64,000 nt of DNA from Actinopolyspora halophila DSM 43834 (GCF_000371785.1 NZ_AQUI01000002.1:3451276-3515275); one strand, 5' to 3'. Positions 37,168 to 47,455 are shown, counted from the stretch's first letter. Program-made: numbers and translations. The notes: generated by a model not told the origin, from the sequence alone.

Positions 37168-37946
37168 CCGAGTGCGCCTGGGTTGAGGATGGCCGCCAGG
37201 GCTACACCGGCGGCGACGGCGAGGACGACGTAGGCGAACCAGTGGCGCAGGGTGTCCGCAGGCAGCCTGGGTGCCAGGCGGCCGGCGGCCACGGAGACCA
37301 CCAGTGCGGCGCCGGCGAAGATCAGCAGGATGGTGTAGTCGAGGCGGGCGGCCGCGCTGGCGTGGGCGGCCAGTCCGGCCACGGAATTGATCAACACGAT
37401 CACCAACGAGGTAGCCACTGCCGTTTGGGCTCCGAGCCCGAGCAGGGCAGCCAGGGCAGGCACGATGACGAAGCCGCCGCCGACGCCGAACAACCCCGTG
37501 AGCGCACCGACAGCGGCACCGGCCCCGATGGCCTTGGGCAGACAACTGCGCCAGTTGATACCGCCTTCGCCGGTGCGGCAGGCCCCGGCATGGTTCTCGC
37601 CGCCACGCAGCATGCGCACCGCCACCACGACCATGAGCACTGAGAAGGCCAGCAGCAGCCAACGTTGCGGGACCAGCCGCCCCAGCGCGGTACCGGCGAA
37701 AGCGGCCGGCACCCCGGCTGCGCCGAAGACCAGAGCAACCGGCCACTGCACGTGGGCACGCCGCTCCCGGGGTGCGATGCCGCCCACCGAGGAGATCGCG
37801 ACCACCGCCAGGGAGGTGGGAATCGCCATCTGCAGGGGTTGTCCGACGCCATAGACCAGCGCCGGCACGGCCAGGATCGAACCGCCGGCACCCAGCAGCC
37901 CCAGAGCCAGCCCGATGATCGCGCCGAAAAGACCTGCCAGGAACAC
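37164..37946 (-). CDS. TauE/SafE-family sulfite exporter-like permease
   Basis: A 260-aa integral membrane protein with about eight hydrophobic segments in two repeated halves, each with a glycine-rich motif (GLALGLLGAGGSILAVPALV; TGLFGVGGGFVIVPALAALL). The family exports sulfite, sulfoacetate or related anions. The GTG start at 37946 follows AGGTGAT; the open frame upstream is not conserved. Its stop codon is made from the last base of the IS630 element plus the target TA, so the natural C-terminus may have been a few residues longer. It is the last gene of the sulfur island and would export sulfite made by persulfide oxidation. Confidence 0.88.
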   Translation of the reverse strand: MFLAGLFGAIIGLALGLLGAGGSILAVPALVYGVGQPLQMAIPTSLAVVAISSVGGIAPRERRAHVQWPVALVFGAAGVPAAFAGTALGRLVPQRWLLLAFSVLMVVVAVRMLRGGENHAGACRTGEGGINWRSCLPKAIGAGAAVGALTGLFGVGGGFVIVPALAALLGLGAQTAVATSLVIVLINSVAGLAAHASAAARLDYTILLIFAGAALVVSVAAGRLAPRLPADTLRHWFAYVVLAVAAGVALAAILNPGALG

Positions 37947-38062
37947 GGGATCACCTACTCTCGACACGTCGGACGGCGACGTGCCGACCGTTGCGGACAA
38001 GAAGGGGCGGGCAGGTTCGACTCCGCAGGCCGCATCGGTCGGACGTCCCCCCTCGCGGAGGG

Positions 38063-38665
38063 TCAGTCGGCAGTTCGGCCCGTGGGCGCCTGCTCGCCGG
38101 TCAGGGCCGGCAGCATCCTCCGGGCATCGCCCTTGCGGGTGCGATTGTGCGGGAGCAGCCCCAGCACCCGCGACATGGCACAGGTGTTGCTGATCGCGGC
38201 GAACGTCAAACCGCCACCGACGAACCCGGCGATCCACTTCAACGGCTCGTAGGCGATGCTGGCGAGTACCCCGGCCAGCACCAGCAGTCCGGCCGTCAAC
38301 CGCACCTGGCGTTCCATGCCCCAGGTGCCGGAACCGTGGTTCATCGGTGCGTCGTGCTGCTGCCAGCCGGTCACACCGCCGGACAGGACGCTGAGCTGAT
38401 CCAGTCCGGCCGTCTCCAGTACGCTGCGGGCCTGCTCGGCTCGAGCGCCGGAGGCGCACACCAGCACGACCGGGTCCTCGTGGGATGCGGTGAGCTCACT
38501 GCGGTGCTCGCGCAGCAGGTCCAGCGGCACGTTGGACGAACCGGGGATGTGGGCCGCGGCGAACTCGCCCGGGGTGCGCACATCGATCAACCGGGTGCGC
38601 GGATTGGTCTCCAACAGGTTGCGCACCTGCGGGGTTTCCATGGTCACGGGCATCGTGCGGGACAC
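38063..38665 (-). CDS. Rhodanese fused to a DUF2892 membrane hairpin (YgaP-like)
   Basis: A 200-aa protein. Residues about 10-105 form a rhodanese domain with the active-site Cys loop LVCASGARAEQA; the following part (MERQVRLTAGLLVLAGVLAS, WIAGFVGGGLTFAAISNTCA) makes two membrane helices of the DUF2892 type, as in YgaP. It would carry sulfane sulfur at the inner face of the membrane. The GTG at 38665 has AGGAAGG 7 bases upstream. It lies between the MBL-rhodanese gene and tauE in one transcription direction. Confidence 0.88.
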   Translation of the reverse strand: MSRTMPVTMETPQVRNLLETNPRTRLIDVRTPGEFAAAHIPGSSNVPLDLLREHRSELTASHEDPVVLVCASGARAEQARSVLETAGLDQLSVLSGGVTGWQQHDAPMNHGSGTWGMERQVRLTAGLLVLAGVLASIAYEPLKWIAGFVGGGLTFAAISNTCAMSRVLGLLPHNRTRKGDARRMLPALTGEQAPTGRTAD

Positions 38666-38699
38666 GAAGGAACCTTCCTTTCAGCGGGAACGCCGTTTG

Positions 38700-40127
38700 T
38701 CAGGTGGTCGAGGTCAGGGTCAGTCCGGCGCCGTCGGCATTGCCGAACAGGTCGTCGATGAGCACCGGTGTGCGTCCGGCGTGTTCCAGCAGCGAGGCCG
38801 CTGCGGTGGCGCGATAGCCGCTGCCGCAGTGCACCCACACCGTGCCCGCGGGCACCTCGTCGAGGCGGTCCTTGAGCTCGTACAGCGGGATGTGCACCGC
38901 CCCGACGATGTGGGAGGATTGCCACTCGTTGTTGGTGCGCACGTCCAGCACTACGTCCACTTCCGGAAGTCCGTCACCGCGACCGTCCCTGACGGCGGCG
39001 AGATCAGCGAAGGCGGCCGATGTCGTGCTGCTCAACTGACTGCTCTCGGTGACCAGCTCTTGTGGTGACCCGGTGGCCGCCGCGGAGAAGGTGTCGATAC
39101 CGATGCGGGCCAGCTCGCGCTGGGCTTGTCCGACCTGCTCCCGACTTTCGCCCAGCAGGGTGATCGGCGCACCCCAGTCGATCATCCACCCCAGCCACGT
39201 GGCCATCGGCCCATCCAGACCGAGACTGACCGTGCCGGCCAGGTGCGAGTCGACGTAGGCGGTACGTGAGCGCAGGTCGACCACCCACTCTCCGGCCTCC
39301 AGACGCCGCTTCAACTCTTCCGGAGTTGCTCGGGACGGCGTGCGCAGGTCCAACGGCTCGGGACCGGTGGTGTTGCGCACCCCCATGTGGGCGTAGTAGG
39401 CCGGATAGACGTCCAGCCCGGACAGCATCTGCTCCACGAAATCGCCCTCAGCCAGCGTCAGTGCCGGGTTGATCTCCCTTTGCTCTCCGATGGTGGCCGA
39501 GTCTCCCGAGGCCTGGCTGGCCGAGCAGAAGCTGCCGAACCCGTGGGTGGGCCAGATCTGAGCCCCGTCCGGCAGGATCTCCACCAGCTTGCGTGCCGAG
39601 GCGTGCTGGTGCCGGGCCAGCTCATGGCTGTGCTGCTGCCCGACCAGGTCGGTGCGCCCGGTCGTGCCGAACAGCAACGACCCGCCGGTGAACACCCCCA
39701 CCGGGCCCTGCTCGCCCTCCAGCACGTAGGACAAGTGGTGGTACGTGTGCCCCGGCGTGGCCACCGCCCGCACCCGCATCCGCTCCGAGAGCTCGACCAC
39801 GTCGCCGTCGGCCAGCGGCATGTGCGCGAAGGGCACCTCGTCCGCGGCGGCCACACCGTAGTCGGCCCCGGTCAACCGAGCCAGCTCCAACCCGCCGGAT
39901 ACGTAGTCGTTGTGCACGTGCGTCTCCAGCACCAGGGCGATGCGCACGTTCAGTCGCCCGGCCGCGGCGAGAAAGCGGTCCACATCGCGCTGCGGATCCA
40001 CCACCACCGCCATCTCGCCATCGGTGGCAAGATAACTGCGATCCCCCAGCGACGAGGTCGCGATTACCTCGGCACCCAGACCACCAGCAAGCTGGTGATC
40101 CAGTGCGTTGACTGCGGTCATGCTCAT
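38700..40127 (-). CDS. MBL-fold persulfide dioxygenase-type protein with two rhodanese domains
   Basis: A 475-aa cytosolic protein. The N-terminal metallo-beta-lactamase domain (about residues 15-250) has the ETHVHNDYVSGG metal motif, TPGHTYHHLSYVLEGE, GGSLLFGTTGRTDL and WPTHGFGSFCS, as in ETHE1/CstB persulfide dioxygenases. Two rhodanese domains follow: the first (WVVDLRSRTAYVDSHLAG) has no active Cys; the second has WVHCGSGYRATAA with one. Such proteins oxidise glutathione, bacillithiol or similar persulfides to sulfite or thiosulfate. The ATG at 40127 follows TAGGAGG. An operator-like palindrome lies about 235 bases upstream. Confidence 0.88.
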   Translation of the reverse strand: MSMTAVNALDHQLAGGLGAEVIATSSLGDRSYLATDGEMAVVVDPQRDVDRFLAAAGRLNVRIALVLETHVHNDYVSGGLELARLTGADYGVAAADEVPFAHMPLADGDVVELSERMRVRAVATPGHTYHHLSYVLEGEQGPVGVFTGGSLLFGTTGRTDLVGQQHSHELARHQHASARKLVEILPDGAQIWPTHGFGSFCSASQASGDSATIGEQREINPALTLAEGDFVEQMLSGLDVYPAYYAHMGVRNTTGPEPLDLRTPSRATPEELKRRLEAGEWVVDLRSRTAYVDSHLAGTVSLGLDGPMATWLGWMIDWGAPITLLGESREQVGQAQRELARIGIDTFSAAATGSPQELVTESSQLSSTTSAAFADLAAVRDGRGDGLPEVDVVLDVRTNNEWQSSHIVGAVHIPLYELKDRLDEVPAGTVWVHCGSGYRATAAASLLEHAGRTPVLIDDLFGNADGAGLTLTSTT

Positions 40128-40360
40128 TCCGTGCCTCCTAAGATCTCGCAACCGGACGCGATTCGGACCGCCATACCCCGTGCGCCCGCGCCACCCGTGC
40201 CTCCGCCCCCGTGATCGCCTCGAACGTGGGGAGTTGCCTCTGCCGGCCTGGCCGCTGTGCGGAGTCCTCCGTCGGGCGCATACCGGGTGGTTGCTCCTTG
40301 GCTCCTCGAACTGCCCCTGCCCCGCACGTTCGCGGTCGCTCGGCCAAGCTGTACTTAGTA

Positions 40361-40374
40361 TACCCCAGGGGGTA
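40361..40374. promoter_or_regulatory. CsoR/CstR-type operator before the MBL-rhodanese gene
   Basis: TACCCC-AG-GGGGTA, a perfect 6-bp-arm palindrome of the kind bound by CsoR-family repressors. A near-identical 14-mer lies upstream of the repressor gene itself (40743-40756). TATACCCC is also reminiscent of a -10 region overlapped by the operator. Confidence 0.75.
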
Positions 40375-40441
40375 CGTACCAAACATACGAGCACAAGTGC
40401 TCAGCCGGGAGCACGTTCCCCGCGATCGAGCGATATCCCGG

Positions 40442-40732
<291 letters not shown>

Positions 40733-40742
40733 TTAACCAAGG

Positions 40743-40756
40743 TACCCCACCGGGTA
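40743..40756. promoter_or_regulatory. Second CsoR/CstR-type operator, before the repressor gene
   Basis: TACCCCACCGGGTA differs from the site at 40361-40374 at only two central bases. It lies about 30 bases upstream of the repressor start, so the repressor probably controls itself. Confidence 0.7.
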
Positions 40757-41026
40757 TTCCCGTTATTGGGAGGGGCTGCGGGTGGTGGCGGTCATCTGCT
40801 GCCGAACGCGGCGCGGGATCGTCGAGCAGGCCCGCGCGGAACCATCGCGGCTCGGTGCTTCGCGCGAGGATCGCGTGGCTCCGGCAACAGCGGCCGATGC
40901 TGCGGGCGAGGGCTCGTGCCCCGCACGCATCCACGTCCTCTGTCTCCGCGCGGATGCTTGCCGGCTTCCTCCTGGCGGACTCTGCACGCACAGAAGGCGA
41001 GTAGGAGACAGGAACGGACGCTGCCG

Positions 41027-41413
41027 TCAGGAGGTGATTCGCTCGAACAGCTTCTCCAGCAGCGTCTCCATCGCCTGCCCCAGCTGCTCGGGGACCGGCT
41101 CTGCCAATTGCTTCAGCAGTGCGGGGTCCATGGCGGCGATGACGGAGCCCCCGTCCTGTTCGTAGATGACGAGGTTGCCGGGCAGCAACGTGCCGATGTG
41201 GGGATCACTGCTCATGGCTTCGTGGGCCATGGAGGGTTGACCGACCATCAGGATGAGGTAGTTCCGAAACTCCTTGCCGAGCAGGTTGCGGAACGAGTCG
41301 GTGACGTTGACCTCGCAAGGGGTCGCGAACCCCTCGCTGTCGAGGATCTGCCGCACATGCTGGACGGTAGTGTCGAAGTCGGCATCGACGTACTTGTGCC
41401 GAGAGTAAGCCAT
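41027..41413 (-). CDS. DUF302 domain protein
   Basis: A 128-aa protein of the DUF302 family, often found with sulfur-oxidation and rhodanese genes. Visible pattern: DADFDTTVQHVRQILDSEGF, EVNVTDSFRNLLGKEFRNYL, LMVGQPSMAHEAMSSDPHIG and LLPGNLVIYEQDGGSVIAAM. The function is not established; a role in binding a small sulfur or thiol ligand is suggested by context only. The ATG at 41413 has AGGAAGG upstream. It stands between the repressor and the next MBL gene, all on the minus strand. Confidence 0.85.
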   Translation of the reverse strand: MAYSRHKYVDADFDTTVQHVRQILDSEGFATPCEVNVTDSFRNLLGKEFRNYLILMVGQPSMAHEAMSSDPHIGTLLPGNLVIYEQDGGSVIAAMDPALLKQLAEPVPEQLGQAMETLLEKLFERITS

Positions 41414-41573
41414 GGTGACCTTCCTGGGTGTCGCCTCGTGAAGTGTTCGGCTCGGGGGCCCCTCGTCGCAGCTCAGCTGGTGCGCGGCCGCCGTTTCGGG
41501 GGCTCGTGGCGCGTACGGGACGTGATCCCGGCCGTTCGTCCTCCTCTCTCGTTTCGGACGCCACCTCCGTGGT

Positions 41574-42974
41574 TCACCCCTCCCGCGTGGTGGGCAACTC
41601 CGCTTGTTTCCAGGCGCTCATACCGCCGAGGACGTTGCGCACCTCGTTGCGGCCGTGGCGCTGCAGCAGGCTGGTGGCCACCGAGGAGCGGTAGCCACTG
41701 CCGCAGGTCACCGCTACGGGTTTGTCCGCGGGAACCTCGTCGAGACGCTCGGGCAGTTCGGCGCCGGTGATATAGGTGGCCCCGGGCACGTGGCCGTTGG
41801 CCCACTCGTCGGGTTGGCGCACGTCCAACAGCTCGACTTCGCCGCGCTCGAGTTCATCGTTGAGTTCGCCCACGGTGATCTGCGGGGTTTCCTCGAGGGG
41901 TTTGGCAGCGGTGCGCCAGGCGCTCATTCCTCCGCGCAACCATCCCAGCGGGGGCGGGTAGCCGATGCGCAGCAGCTGCCAAGTCGCTTCCCACAGCTCC
42001 CCCGGGTGATCGAGCACGAGCAGCACCTGCGCGTCGGCCGGCAGCGCCGTACCTGCCCAGGTGGGAAACGCCGCACCGAGACCGACGTTGAGCGCCCCGG
42101 GAACGTGCCCGCCGCCGAAGGCCTCCGGTTGACGGGCATCCAGCACGGTCACACCCTCAGCGCGGTGCTGTTCGAACTCGGCGACGGTCAACGCGGGCGG
42201 TTCAGCCAGCACTCCGAGCGGTTCCACTCCGGCCATGTTGCGTACACGCATGCGCTGCCAGTACGGCGGCACCGCGGGCAGGTTGTCCAGCCGGATGCAC
42301 TCGCGGACGAAGCCTTCGGTGTTGTCCACCTCGGCCAGGATCGCGTTCGACCGTCGCTCGTAGCCCAGCGTGGTGGACAGGCGGCTGCCGATGTTTCCTC
42401 CGCACAGCGAGCCCGCCACGTGTGTGGGAAACACCTGCACGTGATCGGGCAGGGGCAGCAGCTTGTCCTGGATCGTGGCGCAGAACGTCCGCGCGGCCTC
42501 CTGCGCCTTCTCCTGACCGCCGAGCAAGTCGGGCCGGGCGAGATCGCCCACCAGCAGCGCCCCGCCGGACAGCAGCAACGCCGGCTGGTCGGCGCTCATG
42601 GCCCGGTCGTAGACCAGCAGGCTGATGTGCTCCGGTGTGTGGCCCGGGGTGTGCAGCACCTCGAGGCCGACATCGCCGATCTCGACGACCTGCCCGTCTC
42701 GGAGGGGCTGGTGGGAGTAGCCGAACTCGCCGGTCGCCGATCCCCACACCTGAGCACGCGTGCGCTCGGTGAGCTCGGTCACCCCGGAGAGGTAGTCGTT
42801 GTGGCCGTGCGAATCAGCCACATAAGCGATGCGCATCCCATGGGTGCGTGCAGCCTCGGTGTAGACGTCCACATCGCGGCGCGGGTCGAACACCAACGCC
42901 TGCCCCGTCTTCTCATCGCCGATCAGATAGGAGGCATGCCCCAGCGACTGCAGGTAGAACTGCTGAAACAGCAC
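41574..42974 (-). CDS. Second MBL-fold persulfide dioxygenase-type protein with two rhodanese domains
   Basis: A 466-aa protein with an MBL domain (about residues 1-250; VADSHGHNDYLSGVTELTER, HTPGHTPEHISLLVYD, FPTHVAGSLCGGNIGSRL) and two rhodanese domains. The first (VTVLDARQPEAFGGGHVPGA) has Asp-His instead of the Cys (VLLVLDHPGELW); the second has VTCGSGYRSSVATSLL with the active Cys. It is related to but clearly different from the 38.7-40.1 kb protein, so the island holds two paralogues. The GTG at 42974 follows AGGTGG and lies 3 bases after the rhodanese gene. Confidence 0.87.
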   Translation of the reverse strand: MLFQQFYLQSLGHASYLIGDEKTGQALVFDPRRDVDVYTEAARTHGMRIAYVADSHGHNDYLSGVTELTERTRAQVWGSATGEFGYSHQPLRDGQVVEIGDVGLEVLHTPGHTPEHISLLVYDRAMSADQPALLLSGGALLVGDLARPDLLGGQEKAQEAARTFCATIQDKLLPLPDHVQVFPTHVAGSLCGGNIGSRLSTTLGYERRSNAILAEVDNTEGFVRECIRLDNLPAVPPYWQRMRVRNMAGVEPLGVLAEPPALTVAEFEQHRAEGVTVLDARQPEAFGGGHVPGALNVGLGAAFPTWAGTALPADAQVLLVLDHPGELWEATWQLLRIGYPPPLGWLRGGMSAWRTAAKPLEETPQITVGELNDELERGEVELLDVRQPDEWANGHVPGATYITGAELPERLDEVPADKPVAVTCGSGYRSSVATSLLQRHGRNEVRNVLGGMSAWKQAELPTTREG

Positions 42975-42977
42975 TGC

Positions 42978-43298
42978 TCACACCACCTTTCCCGGCTGTT
43001 CGTCGTCGGGCGTGCGTACCGGCAGGTCCTGCTCGGCCCAAGCCTGGATGCCCCCGTTGAGGTTCTCGGCACGGTAACCCCGTCCGCTGAGGAACTCGGC
43101 CATCTCACCACTGCGGCTGCCGCTGCGACAGACCGTGACCACCTGTCGTTGCCCATCCACCTCGCCAACGCGATCGGGCAGTTCATTCATCGGGATCCAC
43201 CGCGCCCCCGGTATTCGCCCGGCCTGCCACTCGTGCGACTCCCGAACATCGATCAACTGAACCTGGTCTCGCTGCTCGTACAGATCTTTCGGCTCCAC
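42978..43298 (-). CDS. Single-domain rhodanese
   Basis: A 106-aa rhodanese-like sulfurtransferase with VQLIDVRESHEWQAGRIPGA and the active loop VVTVCRSGSRSGEMAEFL (Cys followed by RSGSR). It moves sulfane sulfur between thiols. I chose the GTG at 43298 (VEPKDLYEQ), with GGAG just upstream; the open frame further upstream is not conserved. It is the first gene of the two-gene unit with the MBL protein. Confidence 0.85.
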   Translation of the reverse strand: MEPKDLYEQRDQVQLIDVRESHEWQAGRIPGARWIPMNELPDRVGEVDGQRQVVTVCRSGSRSGEMAEFLSGRGYRAENLNGGIQAWAEQDLPVRTPDDEQPGKVV

Positions 43299-43516
43299 GG
43301 CGACTCCGCTCCTCACATGGCGTCGTCCGAGTACAACTCCAGCTTCCCCACTCAAAGAGGGGAATGCAGTCCGAGGAAACAGGACATGAATGTGGCTTCA
43401 CCACCGACGTGGGAGCTCGCTTGTCGATTACCCCTCCTCGGCCCTCCCCACACCACAACCCGACCCGGCCACGGTTACGGTCCCCGGCCTTCCGGGACAG
43501 GCCAGCTAGACTTGCC

Positions 43517-43830
43517 GACGTGCTCGGATTGGGTGAGCTGGAGCTGAAGGTGATGGACGTGCTGTGGGCGGCCGACGAACCGCTGCGCGTGCGAGACGTG
43601 CTGGGCCGGCCCCCGGGCAGCGACAGCTGGATTGCACCACGGTGATGACCGTGCTCGATCACCTGCACACCAAGAGTGGGTGCAGCGCAATCGGAGCGGG
43701 AGCGCCTACAGCTCCCCCCGGCCCACAGTCGCGAGGAGGCTGGTAAATCGCAGCCGACTCAGGCCACGCTCAAACGTGCCTTCGATGCCGGAGTTCCATT
43801 TTCCTGGATCACCGACGATGAGGCCTAAGG
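43517..43830 (+). pseudogene. BlaI/MecI-type repressor relic
   Basis: Pieces in different frames match the BlaI winged helix: LGLGELELKVMDVLWAADEP, LRVRDVL and then, shifted, TTVMTVLDHLHTK and WVQRNRSGSAYSS. At least two frameshifts are present (about 43620 and 43675) and the C-terminal dimer domain has decayed. BlaI normally represses a beta-lactamase or peptidase gene; none follows here. Confidence 0.65.
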
Positions 43831-43849
43831 ACGAGAGCTGTACTTGCGG

Positions 43850-44445
43850 GACTGGCTGCCAAACCCGGGATGCGGCTGCGGGCTGGCCGAGCACTCCTGG
43901 CAGCGGTTGTTGGTCGAGATCGGTGCTCACGGGCCACGCCTGTATGCCTGGGCCCGCATACCGCTCAACACCGACTGGCCGCCCGTGCGGGGCGTTGGCT
44001 GCTGGCGCGGCGCTCGATCAACAACCCCAGCGAGATCGCCTACTACGTGACCTGTCGGCTCCGCTGATCCCGGCTACTCAACCTCGCCTTCGTCCCCGGA
44101 TCCGCTGACATGTCGAGGAAGCCTTCCAAACCACCAAAAACGAGGCCGGACTCGGCCACTACCAGGAACGCTCCTGGCAAGCCCGCTGCATCCACACCAC
44201 ACTGTCCATGCTCGTCCTCGCCTGGCTAGCTATGGCCAAAATCCTTGCGGCAAAAGGGAACCTGCAGAGCAGGATCGAATACACCTTAGCAGAGCTCCGC
44301 CGCCTGTTGAACAACCTCATCAGTCGAACGCCACACCCCGCCGAACACATCTGGTCCTGGTCACGCTGGCGCCGACGACGCACACCACCAAGCTCGACAC
44401 TGCCACTACCGACAACGCGGACATCCACTCTGAGTGCCGTTGCAG
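43850..44445 (+). pseudogene. IS701-family transposase relic
   Basis: Fragments in several frames: RLYAWARIPLNTDWPP, RWLLARRSINNPSEIAYYVT, FQTTKNEAGLGHYQERSWQA and LSMLVLAWLAMAKILAAKGN. These are the DDE domain and tail of an IS701/IS4-type transposase. Stops and frameshifts break it. It is truncated on the right by an IS5-family element. Confidence 0.7.
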
Positions 44446-44447
44446 TA

Positions 44448-45464
44448 CTAGGAGCTGTTTGGGGACAGGGGTGGTGTCGGTAAGAGGAGAGGTCTCCGGT
44501 AGAGGAGTCAACGACCAAGAGGATCAATTGGCGGAGACCTCGATGGGGAGCGTATCGGTCGGCACGCGTAAGGACCTGACGCACCGGTAGTGGCGAGTGT
44601 TGCAGCGCCGCGCGTGTTGCCGTCGCGACCGCAGGTGGGACGTCCTCCGACGTGGACGCCTCGTCAGCTGCTGGACGGGATCCGCTGGCGACTCGGGTCG
44701 GCGCTTTCTGGAGGGACGTGCCGGAACGGCATGGGCACTGGCAATCGATCTATCACTTGTTCCGCCGGTGGCAACGGGCGGCCTCTGGGCCTGGATCTGG
44801 GCGCAGCTGCAGGCATGGATCGAGGCAGCAAGCGTGATCACCTGGCAGGTGTCGGTAGATTCCACGATCAACCGGGCTCATCAGCACGCCGCCGGAGCCC
44901 GCCATCGACCCGATGCCCAAGTCGAACCACCCGGCGACGAACCCGATGATCACGCGTTGGGGCGTTGTCGGGGCGGGGTGTCCACGACGATCCACCTGGC
45001 CTGCGAACAGAGCCGGAAACCGTTGTCGCTGCTGCTCACGGCCGGTCAAGCTGGTGACAGCCTCCAGATGATCCCGCTGTTGGAGGCCATCCAGGTCACC
45101 CGGGTCGGAAGCGGCCGCGCACGCACGCGCCCGCAGCGGGTACTGGCCGACAAGGCCTGCTCGTCCGTGGCCAATCGGCGTTACCCGCGCAGGCGCGGGA
45201 TCCCGGCCACGATCGCGATCCCGACAGACCAGGCCGCCCGCCGCCGTACCCGCGGAACGGCCGGAAATCGCCCGCCCGTGTTCAGCCCGAGACTCCACCA
45301 GCGGCGGCACGCCGTTGAATGCGGCATCAACCAGCTCACACACCACCGCGCCGTCGCCGGCCGCTCCGACACACTCGCCGTGCGGTACGAAACCACACTG
45401 CACGTCACCACCCTCCACATCTGGCTACGCCCCTCACCAAGAACACTTCCTAAACAGCTGCTAG
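44448..45464 (+). mobile_element. IS5-family element (IS427 group) with a damaged transposase
   Basis: Bounded by CTAG on both sides (44448-44451 and 45461-45464), with imperfect inverted ends (GGAGCTGTTTGGGGA; right end inward GCAGCTGTTTAGGAA). The transposase is spread over frames: LPSRPQVGRPPTWTPRQLLD, then WRDVPERHGHWQSIYHLFRR, then VSVDSTINRAHQHAAGARHR, LSLLLTAGQAGDSLQMIPLL and RARTRPQRVLADKACSS. IS427 elements can use one programmed frameshift, but more than one change is needed here, and the final Glu region is atypical. It is probably inactive. Confidence 0.7.
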
Positions 45465-45979
45465 CGCCACGATCCGACGACAGCGGCTCCGGCACAGATA
45501 CCCGACCACCGACAAGGGCCCGCCACACCACGGGACGAAACTCACCCTCAGACCAGGCCCCGCTGGCGTCCCCAGGTACTAACCACTCAGCCACGGTCTT
45601 CATCCCCAACCACTCCTGCCGGGAACACAACGAGGCCAGCAAGACGCCAGCGCTCCACGCACCATCAGTCTTGCTGGCCTTGATCAACGACCCTGCGAAA
45701 TAATGTGGATGTGCCCCGCACCGACGGTGTCGGAGGGGCGAGCTGACTGTCACCTCGAGTTCGCTACGGCAGCCATGTCCTCGCCTTGGGTGATCGTGAG
45801 ACGAGGGGCCCGGCCAGGGGACGACTGATCTGATCGCCGTGGCGCGGATCGTCGCCCCACTCCGGTGTGGGCCCTCCGCACCAATAAGGACTTCAGGACG
45901 GCGCCGACAGCCGCCGCAGGGTGGTCGGAGTTCACCATCTGCGGTGGCCGCACCGGAGGTTCAGGTGGATCATGCAGGC
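45465..45979. other. Intergenic region after the IS5-family element
   Basis: About 515 bases. A minus-strand frame at 45700-45480 (SLIKASKTDGAWSAGVLLAS, WLGMKTVAEWLVPGDASGAW) is protein-like but not recognised. The 14-mer GGAGGGGCGAGCTG at 45733-45746 is also the core of the 34-bp direct repeats at 56385 and 58748. Confidence 0.35.
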
Positions 45980-46777
45980 GTGACCGACACAGCCCCCTGG
46001 ACCTACCTGATGGACCTCAACGGTGTGCTCATGTCCGACGAACAGCACGTCGTACCAGGAGCGCAAGCTTTCCTGTCCGCACTCCGCTTGCACGAGATCC
46101 CCTTCCTGGTGTTCACCAACGACTCGGCCCGCACGCCCCGCGACCTGCGGGCCCGGCTAAACGACTGCGGGCTCGACGTGCCGGAGAGCTCGATCTGGAC
46201 ATCGGCGATGGCCACGGCGAAGTTCCTGAGCAAGCAACGCCCCGGCGGATCCGCCTACACCGTCGGCGAGACCGGGTTGACCACAGCGCTGACCGACGCC
46301 GGGTACGTGCTCACCGATCATGCCCCCGACTACGTCGTCATCGGCGAGACCCGAAGCTACAGCTTCGCGTCGATCACCACAGCGATCCGGCTGATCGAAG
46401 GCGGTGCCCGCTTCCTCGCCACGAACCCCGATGAGAAGGGACCGGGAGCGGAAGGATCGCGGCCGGCGACCGGGGCGGTCACCGCCCTGATCGAACGGGC
46501 CACCGGACGTCCGCCCTACTACGTCGGCAAGCCCAACCCGCTGATGCTGCGTTCCGCGCTGCGTGCCCTGGGCGCGCACGCGGCCCACACGATCGTGCTC
46601 GGCGACCGGATGGACACCGACGTCCGCTCGGGGATGGAAGCCGGCATGCACACCGTTCTCGTACTGTCCGGACTTTCCGACGAGAACACAGCGGCGCAGC
46701 ACCCCTACCAACCGGACCGGGTCATCAACTCGGTCACCGAGCTCACCGAGCACGTTGACGCCCCGTTCCGCCCCTGA
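45980..46777 (+). CDS. HAD-superfamily phosphatase, NagD/class IIA type
   Basis: A 265-aa HAD hydrolase. Motif I is modified to YLMDLNGVLMSDEQHV (DxNG where DxDG is usual), motif II is FLVFTNDSARTPRDLRARL, the class IIA cap follows, with YYVGKPNPLMLRSALRALG as motif III and TIVLGDRMDTDVRSGMEAGM as motif IV. It would remove phosphate from a small metabolite; the substrate is unknown. The second acid of motif I, often Asp, is Asn here, which may alter catalysis. I chose the GTG at 45980, just before the first strand. It is a lone gene. Confidence 0.82.
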   Translation: MTDTAPWTYLMDLNGVLMSDEQHVVPGAQAFLSALRLHEIPFLVFTNDSARTPRDLRARLNDCGLDVPESSIWTSAMATAKFLSKQRPGGSAYTVGETGLTTALTDAGYVLTDHAPDYVVIGETRSYSFASITTAIRLIEGGARFLATNPDEKGPGAEGSRPATGAVTALIERATGRPPYYVGKPNPLMLRSALRALGAHAAHTIVLGDRMDTDVRSGMEAGMHTVLVLSGLSDENTAAQHPYQPDRVINSVTELTEHVDAPFRP

Positions 46778-47455
46778 GCTCCTCACCGGCACCGGGCACG
46801 ACCGCTCCTGCTGGTCCGCTCGCGAACGACGAGCCTCGGTCACCGATCGGGCGCCGCAGCCGCCCAGCCGGCGGCCGCGACGTCCTCCCCGACGTCGCAT
46901 CCGGCAACACGAGGCCTCCGCCGGAAGTTCCACGTCCTCGGGGCCAAGCCGCGTCGTGCCCCAACTCCCGGGAGTCGTTGGCGAAGGCAGTGCCGCGGCG
47001 ACGCGTCCGGTGACTTGGAGGAGGTCGATGGTGGTGCCAGCTCCGTGAAATGACCTGACCTCGTCCCCACAGCCGGTCTGAGGGCCCTTGGAGAACCCGG
47101 AGCACCTCATGGGCTGGTTGGCGACCTCGTTGGCGTACGGGCCGATGTGGATGCCGTAGGCCGCGAGCAGGCGCGTGTGCTTGTTCTTCTTGCTGAGCAC
47201 CCACGGATGGCGAGGACTCACACTGCCGTGACCGGCAATCCGGTGTAGAGCCGTGTGGCGGCCGGAGCGGGGTCGTTCAGCCACAGCGAAGCCGTGCTCT
47301 CCGGGCGTCGTGAGGTTCGGGGGCTGATGAGCCGCGTGCGATCAGTGTTCGGTGTGCGCAGAATGTCCCGCAGCCACGTCTTATCGACGCGACTTGGCTG
47401 ACCCGCTCGGGTGGGGCCGGTCTCGCCGTGTACCGCGTCTGGAGGCCATTGCACG
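46778..47455. other. Intergenic region with a probable minus-strand gene fragment
   Basis: Within this stretch the minus strand from about 47220 to 47085 has near-complete GC at third positions and reads HPWVLSKKNKHTRLLAAYGI then HIGPYANEVANQPMRCSG, which suggests a coding fragment. I cannot assign it, and no start or complete domain is visible. The rest shows nothing. Confidence 0.35.

Noticed and set aside
41604-43547. 647-codon plus-strand open frame opposite the MBL-rhodanese gene
   Set aside because: Shadow of an intact minus-strand gene with clear MBL and rhodanese motifs.
46157-47284. 375-codon minus-strand open frame overlapping the HAD gene
   Set aside because: Mostly the antisense of the HAD phosphatase; only a short part beyond 47085 has coding-like third-position bias, reported as a possible fragment.
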